Position numbers and translations under genes: made by a program
Source of the DNA: Accumulibacter sp.
GTDB taxonomy: Bacteria; Pseudomonadota; Gammaproteobacteria; Burkholderiales; Rhodocyclaceae
Assembly (NCBI RefSeq): GCF_036625195.1
Contig: NZ_JAZKUG010000001.1
Coordinates: 2,294,001 to 2,358,000 of the forward strand
Direction of reading: 5' to 3'
DNA length: 64,000 bases
The notes under the pieces: model-generated
Told to the model about the DNA's origin: nothing
The model's input: the letters and a program-made list of their open reading frames with translations, nothing else
Databases searched by the model: none
In this document: piece after piece, positions 1 through 8,045 of the stretch
Position numbering within the stretch: the first letter of the stretch is position 1
Layout of the letters: each line of letters opens with the position of its first letter

Positions 1-1
1 C

Positions 2-268
2 GCCAATCCGCGCGTCGCCCTGTTCATCGACAACCGCGAGAACGTTGGCACGGATACCCGTGACGCGGTCGCGGTAACCGCTCTCGGCGAGGCGCAGGAG
101 GTCGCCGGCGAAGAGGAGGCGCGCCTGCGTCGTGGCTATGTCGCCCGGCATCCCTACCTCGAGGCTTTTGCCGGTTCCGCCTCGTCTGCCGTCGTGCGGG
201 TCAGGCTGAAGTCCTGTCTCGTCGTCCGCCGCTTCGAGGAGGTCCTGGAGTGGCACCCCGATGACTGA
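2..268 (+). CDS. C-terminal part of a pyridoxamine-phosphate-oxidase-like FMN-binding protein (5' end outside window)
   Basis: The frame is open from the window edge to TGA at 266-268 and gives 88 residues. The start NPRVALFIDNRENV followed by AVAVTALGEAQEV is the beta-strand pattern of PNPOx-like split-barrel flavoproteins, and the tail (VVRRFEEVLEWHPDD) is a typical last strand. Such proteins bind FMN, F420 or heme; the substrate cannot be told from this fragment. It lies 42 bases upstream of the HAD gene on the same strand and may be co-transcribed with it. Codon use matches the neighbours. The family assignment is by pattern only. Confidence 0.6.
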   Translation, partial: ANPRVALFIDNRENVGTDTRDAVAVTALGEAQEVAGEEEARLRRGYVARHPYLEAFAGSASSAVVRVRLKSCLVVRRFEEVLEWHPDD

Positions 269-310
269 CGGCAACCGCCGGCTGCCGCCGGCGCCCGCGG
301 GAGGGTGCGA

Positions 311-997
311 ATGAGTGTCGGGCGCGCGCCGCTCCTCGTCATCTTCGACTGCGATGGCGTGCTCGTCGACAGCGAGCCGATTGCCAGTCGCGTCCTCGCC
401 GAAGCCCTCAGCGAGATCGGTTTTCCGCTGACGGCGCAGCAGGCGATCGATCGCTACACGGGCATCAGCCTCGGTGCCGTCCTCGCGCTGGTCGAGGCCG
501 ATTGGCGGCGGCAGCTGCCGGCCGGATTCGCTGCACGCCTCGGCGAACGAGACCAGGCCGCTTTCGCCGCCGAACTGCAGCCGGTCAGCGGGGCGGCCGA
601 GATGCTCGCCAGCCTCGGTCTGCCGTGCTGCGTCGCATCGTCGGGAACGATCGGGAAGATCCGCGGCAACCTCTCGCTCACCGGCCTGCTGCAGTATCTC
701 GAGCCGCATCTGTTCAGCGCCACGATGGTCGCGCGTGGCAAGCCGGCACCCGACCTGTTCCTGCATGCGGCGGCGACGATGGCGGTACCGCCGGCCGACT
801 GCGTCGTCATCGAGGACAGCATCGCCGGCGTCCAGGCGGCACGCGCTGCCGGCATGCGCGTCTTCGGCTTCCACGGCGGCGGTCATGCCCGCCCGGATTC
901 AGCGGCGGCGCTGCGGGCGGCCGGTGCGACCCGCGTCTTCGAGCGCCTGCGCGATCTGCCCGGCCTGCTTGGCAGCCAAGCGCCGGCGGAAGGCTGA
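311..997 (+). CDS. HAD-superfamily sugar-phosphatase/phosphoglucomutase-like hydrolase (YieH type)
   Basis: A 228-residue protein with all four HAD motifs: DCDGVLVDSEP near residue 13 (nucleophile Asp and acid/base Asp), the SSG serine of motif II, the GKPAPD lysine of motif III, and VIEDS of motif IV. The alpha-helical cap follows motif I, as in the beta-phosphoglucomutase/YieH/GPH subfamily. These enzymes dephosphorylate small sugar phosphates in the cytoplasm; the substrate is not predictable here. ATG 311 was preferred over GTG 305 because GGGAGG lies about 6 bases upstream. Length and motifs suggest an intact enzyme. Confidence 0.85.
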   Translation: MSVGRAPLLVIFDCDGVLVDSEPIASRVLAEALSEIGFPLTAQQAIDRYTGISLGAVLALVEADWRRQLPAGFAARLGERDQAAFAAELQPVSGAAEMLASLGLPCCVASSGTIGKIRGNLSLTGLLQYLEPHLFSATMVARGKPAPDLFLHAAATMAVPPADCVVIEDSIAGVQAARAAGMRVFGFHGGGHARPDSAAALRAAGATRVFERLRDLPGLLGSQAPAEG

Positions 998-1030
998 GGG
1001 CTGAGGGCGTCGCGCCGCTGGCACCGGGTG

Positions 1031-1350
1031 GTCGCCATCTGCACGAAGGCGACGCTGTCGGCCTCGCCGCCGTGCTCGAAATGGCGGGCCGAGAGTTTGA
1101 CGGGGAAGGTGCTCCCGTCCTGGCGCCGGCGTTCGCGCTCGCTGGTCAGCGAACCCGCCGATCGAAGCTTCCGCCGGTGCCCCTGCCATCGCGCTTACTC
1201 CAGTCACCGTCACGAGTGCGCTGCGAACTCGCTGCTGAAACCGCTGCTGTGGCATGCGAGGTGGGCCGTGATCGCCGCCTTGGCTGCCGGCAGGTCGTCC
1301 GGGTGGACGCGGTCGCGCCAGGCCGCGCAACTGGCCGGGAAAGCGCCGGC
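1031..1350 (-). pseudogene. Relic of a PAS-domain sensor protein
   Basis: Read on the minus strand, about 1350-1215 encodes WRDRVHPDDLPAAKAAI and SSEF, the usual end of a PAS core (HPDD) and start of its PAC segment. About 1160-1035, in another frame, encodes RRQDGSTFPVKLSARHFEHGG, another PAS piece (DGS.FPVEL). A stop and a frame change separate the two, and there is no start codon, kinase or GGDEF domain, so this is a decayed fragment of a sensor gene. It sits between two intact genes pointing at each other. Confidence 0.6.
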
Positions 1351-1376
1351 TGAGGTGCCAGCCTGGCGCATGTGTC

Positions 1377-2174
1377 TCAGCATTGCCGCCGGATCCATTC
1401 GGCAATCGCCTCCGCTGCCGCCTGCCAGTGTGCGTCGAGCATCAGCGTGTGGCCGGCGCGCGGAATCACGGCCGTTTCGGCCCGCCAGCGGGCAGCGGTG
1501 AAACCAAGGATCGCGGGCGGAAACACCGCGTCAGCCTCGCCGCCGACGACGAGGACGGGCAATGCCGGCAGCCGGCGCCCGAAGCGCATCGCCAGCAGGC
1601 TCAGATCGAGCAGCGCGCGGCGTGACTCGTCCTGGAACAGCGGCGCGAAGCGCAGCAGGTCGTCGGTGCTGGTGTCCGCGGAGTAGTAGACCTCGCGCAG
1701 CGTGCGCAGGCTCTCGGCCGCGTACTCGCCGCGCGTGCTGCGTGCCTGCTGGTCGAAGAAGGCGGGCCGGGTGAGGGCGATCTTCATCGTCGCGCCGAGG
1801 ATGCCGCCCGGCGGCACCGGCGCCATCAGCACCGCTGCCGGTGCCGCTTCGCGTTCGAGGTGGCGCTCGACGACGACGCAGCCCATCGAGTGGCCGATCA
1901 GCACGGGCTGCCGCGCGAGTCCGCGCACCACCTGCGCCAGGTCGTCGGCGTAGTCGTCGATGCCGAAGCCGTGCAGGCTCTCGCGGCCTTCGCTGTGGCC
2001 ATGACCGGCGAGGTCGAGGGCATGGCAGGTGAAGCCCTGGCGGCTGAACCAGGGAAGGAAGTACTCGTCCCAGCAGGCGGCCGTGGCGTAGCCGCCGTGG
2101 ACGAAGAGCAGGGGCGGCAGGTCGTTGCGGCCGGCGGACGGCCGCTGCAGGGTATGGATGCGTCGCAGCTTCAT
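1377..2174 (-). CDS. alpha/beta-hydrolase fold protein
   Basis: A 265-residue protein with the oxyanion-hole segment LLFVHGGYATAACW, the nucleophile elbow GHSMG, an acid residue in VVGGEADAVFPP and the catalytic His in RAGHTLMLD. The order Ser-Asp-His and the HGG motif are those of the alpha/beta hydrolase superfamily; it is probably a cytoplasmic esterase or lysophospholipase-like enzyme. The reading frame continues upstream, but homology-like sequence begins at MKLRRIH, so ATG 2174 was chosen; no strong ribosome binding site is seen. It appears to be a single-gene unit. Confidence 0.8.
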   Translation of the reverse strand: MKLRRIHTLQRPSAGRNDLPPLLFVHGGYATAACWDEYFLPWFSRQGFTCHALDLAGHGHSEGRESLHGFGIDDYADDLAQVVRGLARQPVLIGHSMGCVVVERHLEREAAPAAVLMAPVPPGGILGATMKIALTRPAFFDQQARSTRGEYAAESLRTLREVYYSADTSTDDLLRFAPLFQDESRRALLDLSLLAMRFGRRLPALPVLVVGGEADAVFPPAILGFTAARWRAETAVIPRAGHTLMLDAHWQAAAEAIAEWIRRQC

Positions 2175-2437
2175 GGTCGACTGAAGGTGGCTATCGGAGT
2201 GGTCGCCGGCTTTGCGTCGCCGCCTCGGGAAAACGTGCCGACGCCGCCGGCAAGAGTATCGCAGGCTCGGCCGGCAAGGAGCAAGACCGGCGGGACCGAT
2301 CGCGGCCCGGCACATCGGCAACACACCGCCGGAGCCGTAGGCTCTCCGCAACGGCCGGCCCACCTGCCCACCGGGATCGGTGCCGGGATGGGCGGTGCCA
2401 CTCCCCGCTGCCGGCCGATGGCCACTGGCGACGCCTC

Positions 2438-2451
2438 TTCTACGGTAGAAT
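2438..2451 (+). promoter_or_regulatory. Palindrome and possible -10 element upstream of the zeta-like module
   Basis: The 350-base gap 2175-2524 holds no gene that can be supported. Within it TTCTAC-G-GTAGAA is a perfect inverted repeat, and its right arm makes TAGAAT, a good -10 hexamer, 75 bases before the first gene of the following module. Toxin-antitoxin promoters are often overlapped by such palindromes. No clear -35 box is present, so the assignment is tentative. Confidence 0.35.
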
Positions 2452-2524
2452 GGTCATCGCCCGGCAGGAAACGAGGTGACGGTCCGGGTGACAGTCCCCA
2501 CGTTGAGCGAGTCTGGAGAAAGCG

Positions 2525-2710
2525 ATGCCACAGCAACCATTCGATCTGAATGACATCATCCATGAACCCTCTGACGAACAACTCGACGACCTGATGGAAG
2601 CCGTCGCCGCAGCGGCACGCCGGCATGCCGATGCCGCGCGGGCGCAACTGCTGCTCCGCTTGCGGGCCGAGATCTCGGCAATCAATCCCCCTTTCCGCCG
2701 CGAGGCATGA
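2525..2710 (+). CDS. Small acidic protein preceding the zeta-like kinase, possible antitoxin
   Basis: A 61-residue protein with a TGGAGAAAGCG ribosome binding site and a stop that overlaps the start of the next gene (ATGA at 2707-2710). It is helical and rich in Asp, Glu and Ala (QLDDLMEAVAAAARRHADAARAQ). Small helical partners of zeta-like P-loop kinases are common. No DNA-binding motif is visible. The antitoxin role is inferred from size, position and coupling only. Confidence 0.6.
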   Translation: MPQQPFDLNDIIHEPSDEQLDDLMEAVAAAARRHADAARAQLLLRLRAEISAINPPFRREA

Positions 2711-3363
2711 CCCCCGGGGCAAGACCCCGGTTGATCGTCGTCGCCGGACCGAATGGCTCGGGCAAGACCTCGATCACGCAGCAGCTCCTGATGCACGAGT
2801 GGATGGGCGGCTGCGTCTACGTCAATCCCGATTTCATCGCGCGTGACGAGTTCGGGGACTGGAACTCGCCGGCAGCGGTCGTCCAGGCAGCGCAGCGGGC
2901 GACCGAGATTCGCGAACAGTGCCTCGAGCGCGGAGTCAGCCTGGCTTTCGAGACGGTGCTGTCGGCGGCCGACAAGCTCGACTACATTCGCCGCGCCCGC
3001 GACGCCGGTTTCTTCATCCGCCTTTTCTTCGTCGGCACCGACGACCCGTCGATCAACGCCAAACGGGTTGCCATGCGCGTCATGGAGGGCGGGCACGATG
3101 TGCCGATCCCCAAGATCATCGCCCGCTACACCCGATCGCTCGCCTACTGCTATTTCGTCTCCTGGCTCGCCGACCGCACCTACCTCTACGACAATTCGAT
3201 CGACAACGCCCGCGCCCGGCTGCTGCTCCGCGCCTCGGAGGGCCGCATCGTCAAGACCTACGGCGAGATCAACCCGTGGGCGCGGGAAATCGCGCAAAGG
3301 CTGCTGCCAGCCGTTGCGGACGACCTGTCGGCAGCGCCCGCCGGCATCACCCCACCGGCCTGA
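2707..3363 (+). CDS. Zeta-toxin-like P-loop kinase
   Basis: 218 residues beginning almost directly with a Walker A motif, GPNGSGKTS, in the context LIVVAGPNGSGK. It is followed by NPDFIARDEFG and the FETVLS segment characteristic of zeta/PezT-like and YghJ-type kinases. Zeta toxins phosphorylate UDP-N-acetylglucosamine in the cytoplasm; many chromosomal relatives have unknown substrates. The later FFVGTDDPSINAKRVAMRVMEGGHDVP segment is the usual lid and arginine region of this group. Overlap with the 61-residue gene upstream implies translational coupling. Whether it is toxic cannot be decided from sequence. Confidence 0.8.
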   Translation: MTPGARPRLIVVAGPNGSGKTSITQQLLMHEWMGGCVYVNPDFIARDEFGDWNSPAAVVQAAQRATEIREQCLERGVSLAFETVLSAADKLDYIRRARDAGFFIRLFFVGTDDPSINAKRVAMRVMEGGHDVPIPKIIARYTRSLAYCYFVSWLADRTYLYDNSIDNARARLLLRASEGRIVKTYGEINPWAREIAQRLLPAVADDLSAAPAGITPPA

Positions 3364-3487
3364 GCGACTCGAGCAGTGTCCCCATGGGACTGCGACAACG
3401 GGCGCGCCTGCGGCGATTTGCCACATTCCTGCCGCCGACGGCGCTACCTAGAATCCCGCCTGTCAGCAATCAGCGAGAGAGGACGTC

Positions 3488-3601
3488 ATGGAGTCTGGCC
3501 GGAAAGCCGCTGCGCGGGCCGTTGCCGTCGTCCCGTCCGGGTGGCGAACGAGCGCGCGGCCACTCGGCAGCGTCGCTGGCCGGCACGTGTGCCGCCGATG
3601 A
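3488..3601 (+). CDS. Possible 37-residue leader ORF coupled to the Crp/Fnr regulator
   Basis: An ATG at 3488 is preceded by GAGAGGACGTC, a good ribosome binding site, and the frame ends at TGA 3599-3601, overlapping the regulator's ATG at 3598 (ATGA). The regulator's own start has no convincing ribosome binding site, so translation may depend on this short ORF. The peptide is Arg-rich (starts MESGRKAAAR) with no recognised domain. Alternatively a frameshift has separated the true N-terminus of the regulator from the rest. Confidence 0.4.
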   Translation: MESGRKAAARAVAVVPSGWRTSARPLGSVAGRHVCRR

Positions 3602-4257
3602 AGCCGGATCCGGACGTGGCAGCGGTGGCGGAACGCATGCGCCGTGGGCGCTCGCGGACGAGCGGCAGCAACGGGCGCGGCGTCTCCTTCGCCTGCGGCC
3701 AGAGAATCCATTCCGGCGGCGGTCGCGGTGGCGCCTGGCGGGTGTTGAGCGGATCGGTTCGCCTCGACCGCGAGGAACCGACCGGCGAGCAGAGCTTTGC
3801 CGGTCTCGCGGTCAAGGGTGACATCATCGGCGCCGAATCGCTGCTCTTCGACCGCTACAGCTTCAGCGCCACCGCCCTCGCTGAATGCGTCCTCGCGCCT
3901 TGGCCGGAGACGCGTTCCGCTGCCGCCGCCGAGTCGCTCTCGCGAACGCTCGCCAAGGCCGAGCAGCGGGCGGCGGAAGTCATCGCCCTGCGCTGCGGCC
4001 AGGCTGCCGAGCGCGTCCGCCGTCTCGTACTGATGCTCGCCCACGCGTCCGAAGACGCCGGCGCGGCTCAGGGAGACTTGCAGGTCGTCCTGCCTTCGCG
4101 CCAGGACATGGCGGAGATCACCGCACTGACGCTCGAGACCGTCTCGCGCATGGTCAGCCAGTTGCGCCAGGCGGGGATGCTGGCGCCGCAGCGCTTCGGC
4201 CGACACCGCTCGCATCGCCGCTTCAGCGTCCGCAGCCCGGCGGACGAGGCCTGCTGA
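3598..4257 (+). CDS. Crp/Fnr-family transcriptional regulator
   Basis: 219 residues. The first half keeps the beta-roll features of a cyclic-nucleotide-binding-like domain (RVLSGSVRLDREEPTGEQ, then VKGDIIGAESLLFD). The second half is a long dimerisation helix followed by a winged helix-turn-helix with the Crp/Fnr signature SRQDMAEITALTLETVSRM. No N-terminal cysteine cluster of Fnr type is visible. The N-terminus is a little short for the family, which fits either the coupled leader ORF or a lost start. The ligand and targets are unknown. Confidence 0.75.
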   Translation: MKPDPDVAAVAERMRRGRSRTSGSNGRGVSFACGQRIHSGGGRGGAWRVLSGSVRLDREEPTGEQSFAGLAVKGDIIGAESLLFDRYSFSATALAECVLAPWPETRSAAAAESLSRTLAKAEQRAAEVIALRCGQAAERVRRLVLMLAHASEDAGAAQGDLQVVLPSRQDMAEITALTLETVSRMVSQLRQAGMLAPQRFGRHRSHRRFSVRSPADEAC

Positions 4258-4270
4258 GCGCCGCCCCGGT

Positions 4271-5527
4271 TCAGATGCGCTCGGCGCGCACCTTGGTTGC
4301 GGTGCGCGCGTCGGCTTCGATCACCGTGTAGCGGTATCCCTGTTCCTGCACCGTATCGCCGACCTGCGGGATGCGCCGCAGGCGGTTGATCAGGAAGCCG
4401 GCGATCGTATGCGCTTCGCCGACCGGCAGGCCGAGCTTGAGTGAATCGTTGAGTTCGGAAATCGGCGCCCGGCCGCTGATCAGGTGCGCATCGTCACTGA
4501 CGGTCTCGATGCTGATGCGGCGGCTCTTCATGCCGTCGAAGTCGAAGCCGGAATCGACCGGGCCGACGACCTCCTCGAAGATGTCCTCCATCGTCAGGAT
4601 GCCGATCGCCGAACCGAACTCGTCGACGACCACCGCCATGTGATCGGCGCGCGAGCGCAGCAGCGGCAGCACCTGGTCGAGGCTTTGCCGCGGCGAAAGA
4701 TAGAGCGCCGGCTTGACGAAGTCGCTCACCGGACGCTGCTCGATGTCCGGCAGCAGGAGATCCCAGGTGCTCAGCGTCATGACGCCGGTGACGTTGGTGA
4801 TGTTGCCGCGGAACACCGGCAGGCGGTTGAAGCCGGAAGACCAGACGCGGCGCACCGCTTCCGCCATCTCGCGCGTCTCGTTGAAGCCGATGACCTCGGC
4901 CAGCGGCGTCATCACCTCGCCGACGGTCGTGTCGGCGAAGCGGAAGATGCGGCGAATCCGCTGCTTGCTGGTCGCGGCGCTGTCCGATGCGGTCTCCGAG
5001 AGGTCGATCAGGACGCGCAGTTCGTCCTTGCTGATGAAGCCGCTCGCCGCCGAACTGGCGCCGCCGAAGAGGCGGGCAGCGACGCGGGCGACACGGCTGA
5101 AGACGAAGATCACCGGATAGAAGACGTAGGAGAAGAAGCGCAGGCCGTAGATGATGCGGGTGACGATGGTGTCGGCCTTCTGCTGGAAGATGCTCTTCGG
5201 GACGATCTCGCCGAAGATCAGCAGGAACGGCGTGAACACGAGCACCGAGACCAGGTCGCCGGCGTCGCCGAAGAGCCGGACGAAGATCAGCGTGCCGAGG
5301 GTGGTGATCGTCACCGTCGCGATGTTGGTGCCGACCAGCGTCGTCCCGAGCATGACGTCGGGCGTGCGGAACAGGTTGAGCACCAGTTTCGCACCGGCGT
5401 TCCCCATCCGCGCCTCGTGGCGCAGGTGGATCTTGTCGGAATTGACCATCGCCAGCTCGGAGCCCGAGAAGAAGCCCTTGAGCAGCAGGAAGATCAGGAT
5501 CACCAGCAACTGCAGAATCAGGTCCAT
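4271..5527 (-). CDS. CNNM/CorC-type transporter (DUF21-CBS-CBS-CorC_HlyC), paralog 1
   Basis: 418 residues. The N-terminal DUF21 membrane domain has about four hydrophobic segments and the motifs FFSGSELAM and FGEIVPKS; then comes a CBS pair (VMTPLAEV; VVVDEFGSAIGILTMEDIFEEVVG) and a C-terminal CorC_HlyC domain ending ARTATKVRAERI. Relatives (CorB, CNNM, MpfA) handle Mg2+ or Co2+ export with nucleotide sensing by the CBS pair. It follows paralog 2 by 14 bases on the same strand, so the two form an operon. The older name hemolysin is misleading. Ion specificity is inferred from the family. Confidence 0.88.
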   Translation of the reverse strand: MDLILQLLVILIFLLLKGFFSGSELAMVNSDKIHLRHEARMGNAGAKLVLNLFRTPDVMLGTTLVGTNIATVTITTLGTLIFVRLFGDAGDLVSVLVFTPFLLIFGEIVPKSIFQQKADTIVTRIIYGLRFFSYVFYPVIFVFSRVARVAARLFGGASSAASGFISKDELRVLIDLSETASDSAATSKQRIRRIFRFADTTVGEVMTPLAEVIGFNETREMAEAVRRVWSSGFNRLPVFRGNITNVTGVMTLSTWDLLLPDIEQRPVSDFVKPALYLSPRQSLDQVLPLLRSRADHMAVVVDEFGSAIGILTMEDIFEEVVGPVDSGFDFDGMKSRRISIETVSDDAHLISGRAPISELNDSLKLGLPVGEAHTIAGFLINRLRRIPQVGDTVQEQGYRYTVIEADARTATKVRAERI

Positions 5528-5541
5528 CGTCTTCTCCCTTC

Positions 5542-7086
5542 CTAGCCCGCTGTGCGCAGTGCGCCTTTCGGCGCTGCGCTGCCCGCGCCATCGTCCTCGC
5601 CGGTGGTCGCTGCGCCGGCCGGCGGCTGTTCCTGCTCCGGCTCCTCTTCTTCGGGCGGCGCTTCGTGCAGCAGGTCCGCCTCTTCGTATTCTTCCTGCGC
5701 CTGCTGCTCCTGATCCTCGGCCGAGACGTCGGGCAGCGGGGTGGCGATGCTTTCGATCTCCTCCGGTTCCTCCGGTGCCTCCTCCGGTTCGTCCGGGGTG
5801 CGGCCGCGCGTCACGCGCACCTTGGTGATGCGCATTCCGACCACCTCGCGGACGGTGATCTCGTAGTCGGCGTAGAACACCTTCTCGCCGACCCGCGGCA
5901 GGCGCCCGAAGAGGACCAGCGTGACGCCGCCGATGGTGTTCATCAGTGGGTCGTCGATGTCGAAGTTGGTCAGCGTGCGCAGGTCGGCCAGCCGCATGTA
6001 GCCGGGGACGGTATAGCTGTCGTTGTCTTCCTCCTGGAAGTGCTCCTGGCCGCGCAGCTTGCCCGAGATCTCACCGAAGATGAAACTGAGCACGTCCTTC
6101 ATGGTGACGATGCCGAGTACTTCGCCGTACTCGCCGATGACCACCGCGGCGCGCGTGTTGAAGCGCTGGAAGTACTCGAGCATCTCGTCGACCTTCTTCG
6201 TCGGCGGAACGAAATGCGCCGGCCGCAGGATCTCCTTCAGCTCGATCCGCGCCGAGCCGCCGCTGCGCACGCGGCGCAGCAGATCCTCGGCCTGCAGGAA
6301 GCCGATGACGTTGTCCCAATGGCCGCGGTAGACCGGAACGCGCGGGTGGCGATAGCCGCGGAAGCGTTCGATCAGCTCGTCGACCGGCAGGTCGCCGTCG
6401 AGAAAGCGGATGCGTGGCCCGGGCGTCATGATGCGCGCGACGTCGGTTTCCGCCGCCTCGAGCACCTTGTCGATCAGCACCCGCTCCGACGCCTGGATGA
6501 CCCCGGTCTCCTCGCTGTCGGCCATCAGCGTGCGCAGTTCGTCAGCCTTCAGGATGTTTTCGCGGCTGACGTGCTCGCCGACGACGAAGGTGGTGACGCG
6601 GTCGGCGACCAGCCGCACGACGTTGCGCAGCGGCGTGACGATGAAGATCCATTTCGGCAGGAAGCGCGCCGAGAGCAGCGTGGCGAACTTCACCGGGAAG
6701 TTGACCGCGATCGTCTTCGGCGTCACTTCGCCGAAGAGCAGCAGCAGCGGCACCATCACGACGACGTTGATCCAGCCGGCATCGGCCTCGCCGAAGGCGC
6801 TGATCAGGATCATCGTCATGTTGGCCGCGGCGGCGATGTTCACCAGTTCGTTGCCGCAGAGCAGCGAGACGATCAGGCGGCGCGGCTCGTCGAGCATCGC
6901 GTGGATGCTTTCGGAATGAGGATTCCGGGAATTCCGCAGTTTCTGCAGATCGATCCGGCTGAGCGAGAACAGGGCGGTCTCCGACCCCGAAAAGAAGGCC
7001 GACATCGAGAACAGGAAGCACTGCACCAGGATGCGGATCACCAGTTCCCAGTCCAGCGAAGCCAGACTGCCCAGGACGCCGGACAT
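5542..7086 (-). CDS. CNNM/CorC-type transporter with acidic C-terminal tail, paralog 2
   Basis: 514 residues. The DUF21 domain carries FFSGSETALFSLS and FGEVTPKT, followed by CBS domains (IMTPGPRIRFLDG; VVIGEYGEVLGIVTMKDVLSFIFGE) and CorC_HlyC. The last 80 or so residues are an unusual Glu/Pro-rich tail (EEAPEEPEEIES, APPEEEEPEQEQ) lacking in the other four paralogs; an acidic tail could bind cations but this is speculation. ATG 7086 was chosen because AAGGGGTGAGC precedes it; ATG 7101 is the alternative. It is the first gene of a two-gene operon with paralog 1. Confidence 0.86.
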   Translation of the reverse strand: MSGVLGSLASLDWELVIRILVQCFLFSMSAFFSGSETALFSLSRIDLQKLRNSRNPHSESIHAMLDEPRRLIVSLLCGNELVNIAAAANMTMILISAFGEADAGWINVVVMVPLLLLFGEVTPKTIAVNFPVKFATLLSARFLPKWIFIVTPLRNVVRLVADRVTTFVVGEHVSRENILKADELRTLMADSEETGVIQASERVLIDKVLEAAETDVARIMTPGPRIRFLDGDLPVDELIERFRGYRHPRVPVYRGHWDNVIGFLQAEDLLRRVRSGGSARIELKEILRPAHFVPPTKKVDEMLEYFQRFNTRAAVVIGEYGEVLGIVTMKDVLSFIFGEISGKLRGQEHFQEEDNDSYTVPGYMRLADLRTLTNFDIDDPLMNTIGGVTLVLFGRLPRVGEKVFYADYEITVREVVGMRITKVRVTRGRTPDEPEEAPEEPEEIESIATPLPDVSAEDQEQQAQEEYEEADLLHEAPPEEEEPEQEQPPAGAATTGEDDGAGSAAPKGALRTAG

Positions 7087-7342
7087 GCTCACCCCTTCCA
7101 TCCACCCCCCCTTCAGGAAATCGCGTTGACTTTCGCGGATGTCGCCGGTCGCCGCGGATCGTGTCCGACGCCGCCGCACGCGTTTCGCCGCTCGCCCGCG
7201 GGCGACGCACGCAGCCGTGAAGGATAGGCGCATTGCCGCGGCGAAACAAGCAATTTCGGCCGCTTTCTGCTGTTTTCCTTGGCCTTTCCGGTGCTCGCCG
7301 CTGGCCAGTGAAACCTTGATGCGCGCGGAATTTATTGTATCT

Positions 7343-7375
7343 TTGTCGGCTGAGCCTGTGGCTTCTGCCTACAAT
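7343..7375 (+). promoter_or_regulatory. Possible promoter for the universal stress protein operon
   Basis: The 428-base gap 7087-7514 between divergent genes holds no gene that can be supported. At 7370-7375 there is TACAAT, a near-consensus -10 box with TG just upstream. TTGTCG at 7343-7348 is a possible -35 but is 21 bases away, longer than ideal. The local AT content is raised compared with the surroundings, which supports a promoter. Confidence 0.35.
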
Positions 7376-7514
7376 CGGCAATATGCGCACCCGATCCCGG
7401 CTGCGGCGGGGCGCCGGCGCGGGTGTCCGGCCGCTTCCGCCGTGCCGGCCGCCGGCCCGGGCAGATGGTTGTGGGCGCGTCGTCGAACAAATTCTTTCGG
7501 AGGAGTACCTGCAG

Positions 7515-8018
7515 ATGGCTGAAAACAAGCAAGGTGAATCCCGGGCTTCAGGCCACGCGCGCGGTCCGATTCTCGTCGCGGTCGATTTCTCGGCGCATTC
7601 GGAGGCTGCGCTGCTGCTCGCCAGCGACCTCGCCGACGGTCTCGGCGTCCGCCTGGTCGTGCTGCACGTCGTGCACGATCCGCTGAACATGCCAGGTTAC
7701 TACGCACGCATGGCGCGCAAGAAGACGCTGACACGGATGGAGGACATCGCCGGCGAGATGCTCGACGCCTTTCTCGCCGAAGCGAAGAAAAAGCACCCGC
7801 AGCGGCAGGCGCAGCAGAAACCCGAATTGCTGCTGGTCAAGGGCATTCCGGTGACGCGCATCCTGCAGGTGGCACAGAAGCAGAAGGCGGGCCTGCTGGT
7901 ACTCGGCAGCAAGGGAATGACCGGGTTGCGCCACCTGCTGCTCGGGTCGGTGGCCGAGCAGGTCGTCAGCCTGGCGCGGCTGCCGGTGACCATCGTCAAG
8001 GAGCTGGTGAAAGACTGA
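7515..8018 (+). CDS. Universal stress protein, single UspA domain
   Basis: 167 residues. The opening strand ILVAVDFSAHSEAALLLA and the ATP-binding loop LVLGSKGMTGLRHLLLGSVAEQVV (G-2x-G-9x-G-S pattern) are diagnostic of ATP-binding Usp proteins. The start is well supported by CGGAGGAGT at 7498-7506. The next gene, a Na/Pi cotransporter, starts 27 bases downstream with its own AGGAGGAGA site, so the two are probably one operon. Usp proteins modulate stress responses in the cytoplasm; pairing with phosphate uptake suggests regulation by energy or phosphate state. Confidence 0.85.
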   Translation: MAENKQGESRASGHARGPILVAVDFSAHSEAALLLASDLADGLGVRLVVLHVVHDPLNMPGYYARMARKKTLTRMEDIAGEMLDAFLAEAKKKHPQRQAQQKPELLLVKGIPVTRILQVAQKQKAGLLVLGSKGMTGLRHLLLGSVAEQVVSLARLPVTIVKELVKD

Positions 8019-8045
8019 TTGGCAACCACAGGAGGAGACAGAAAA

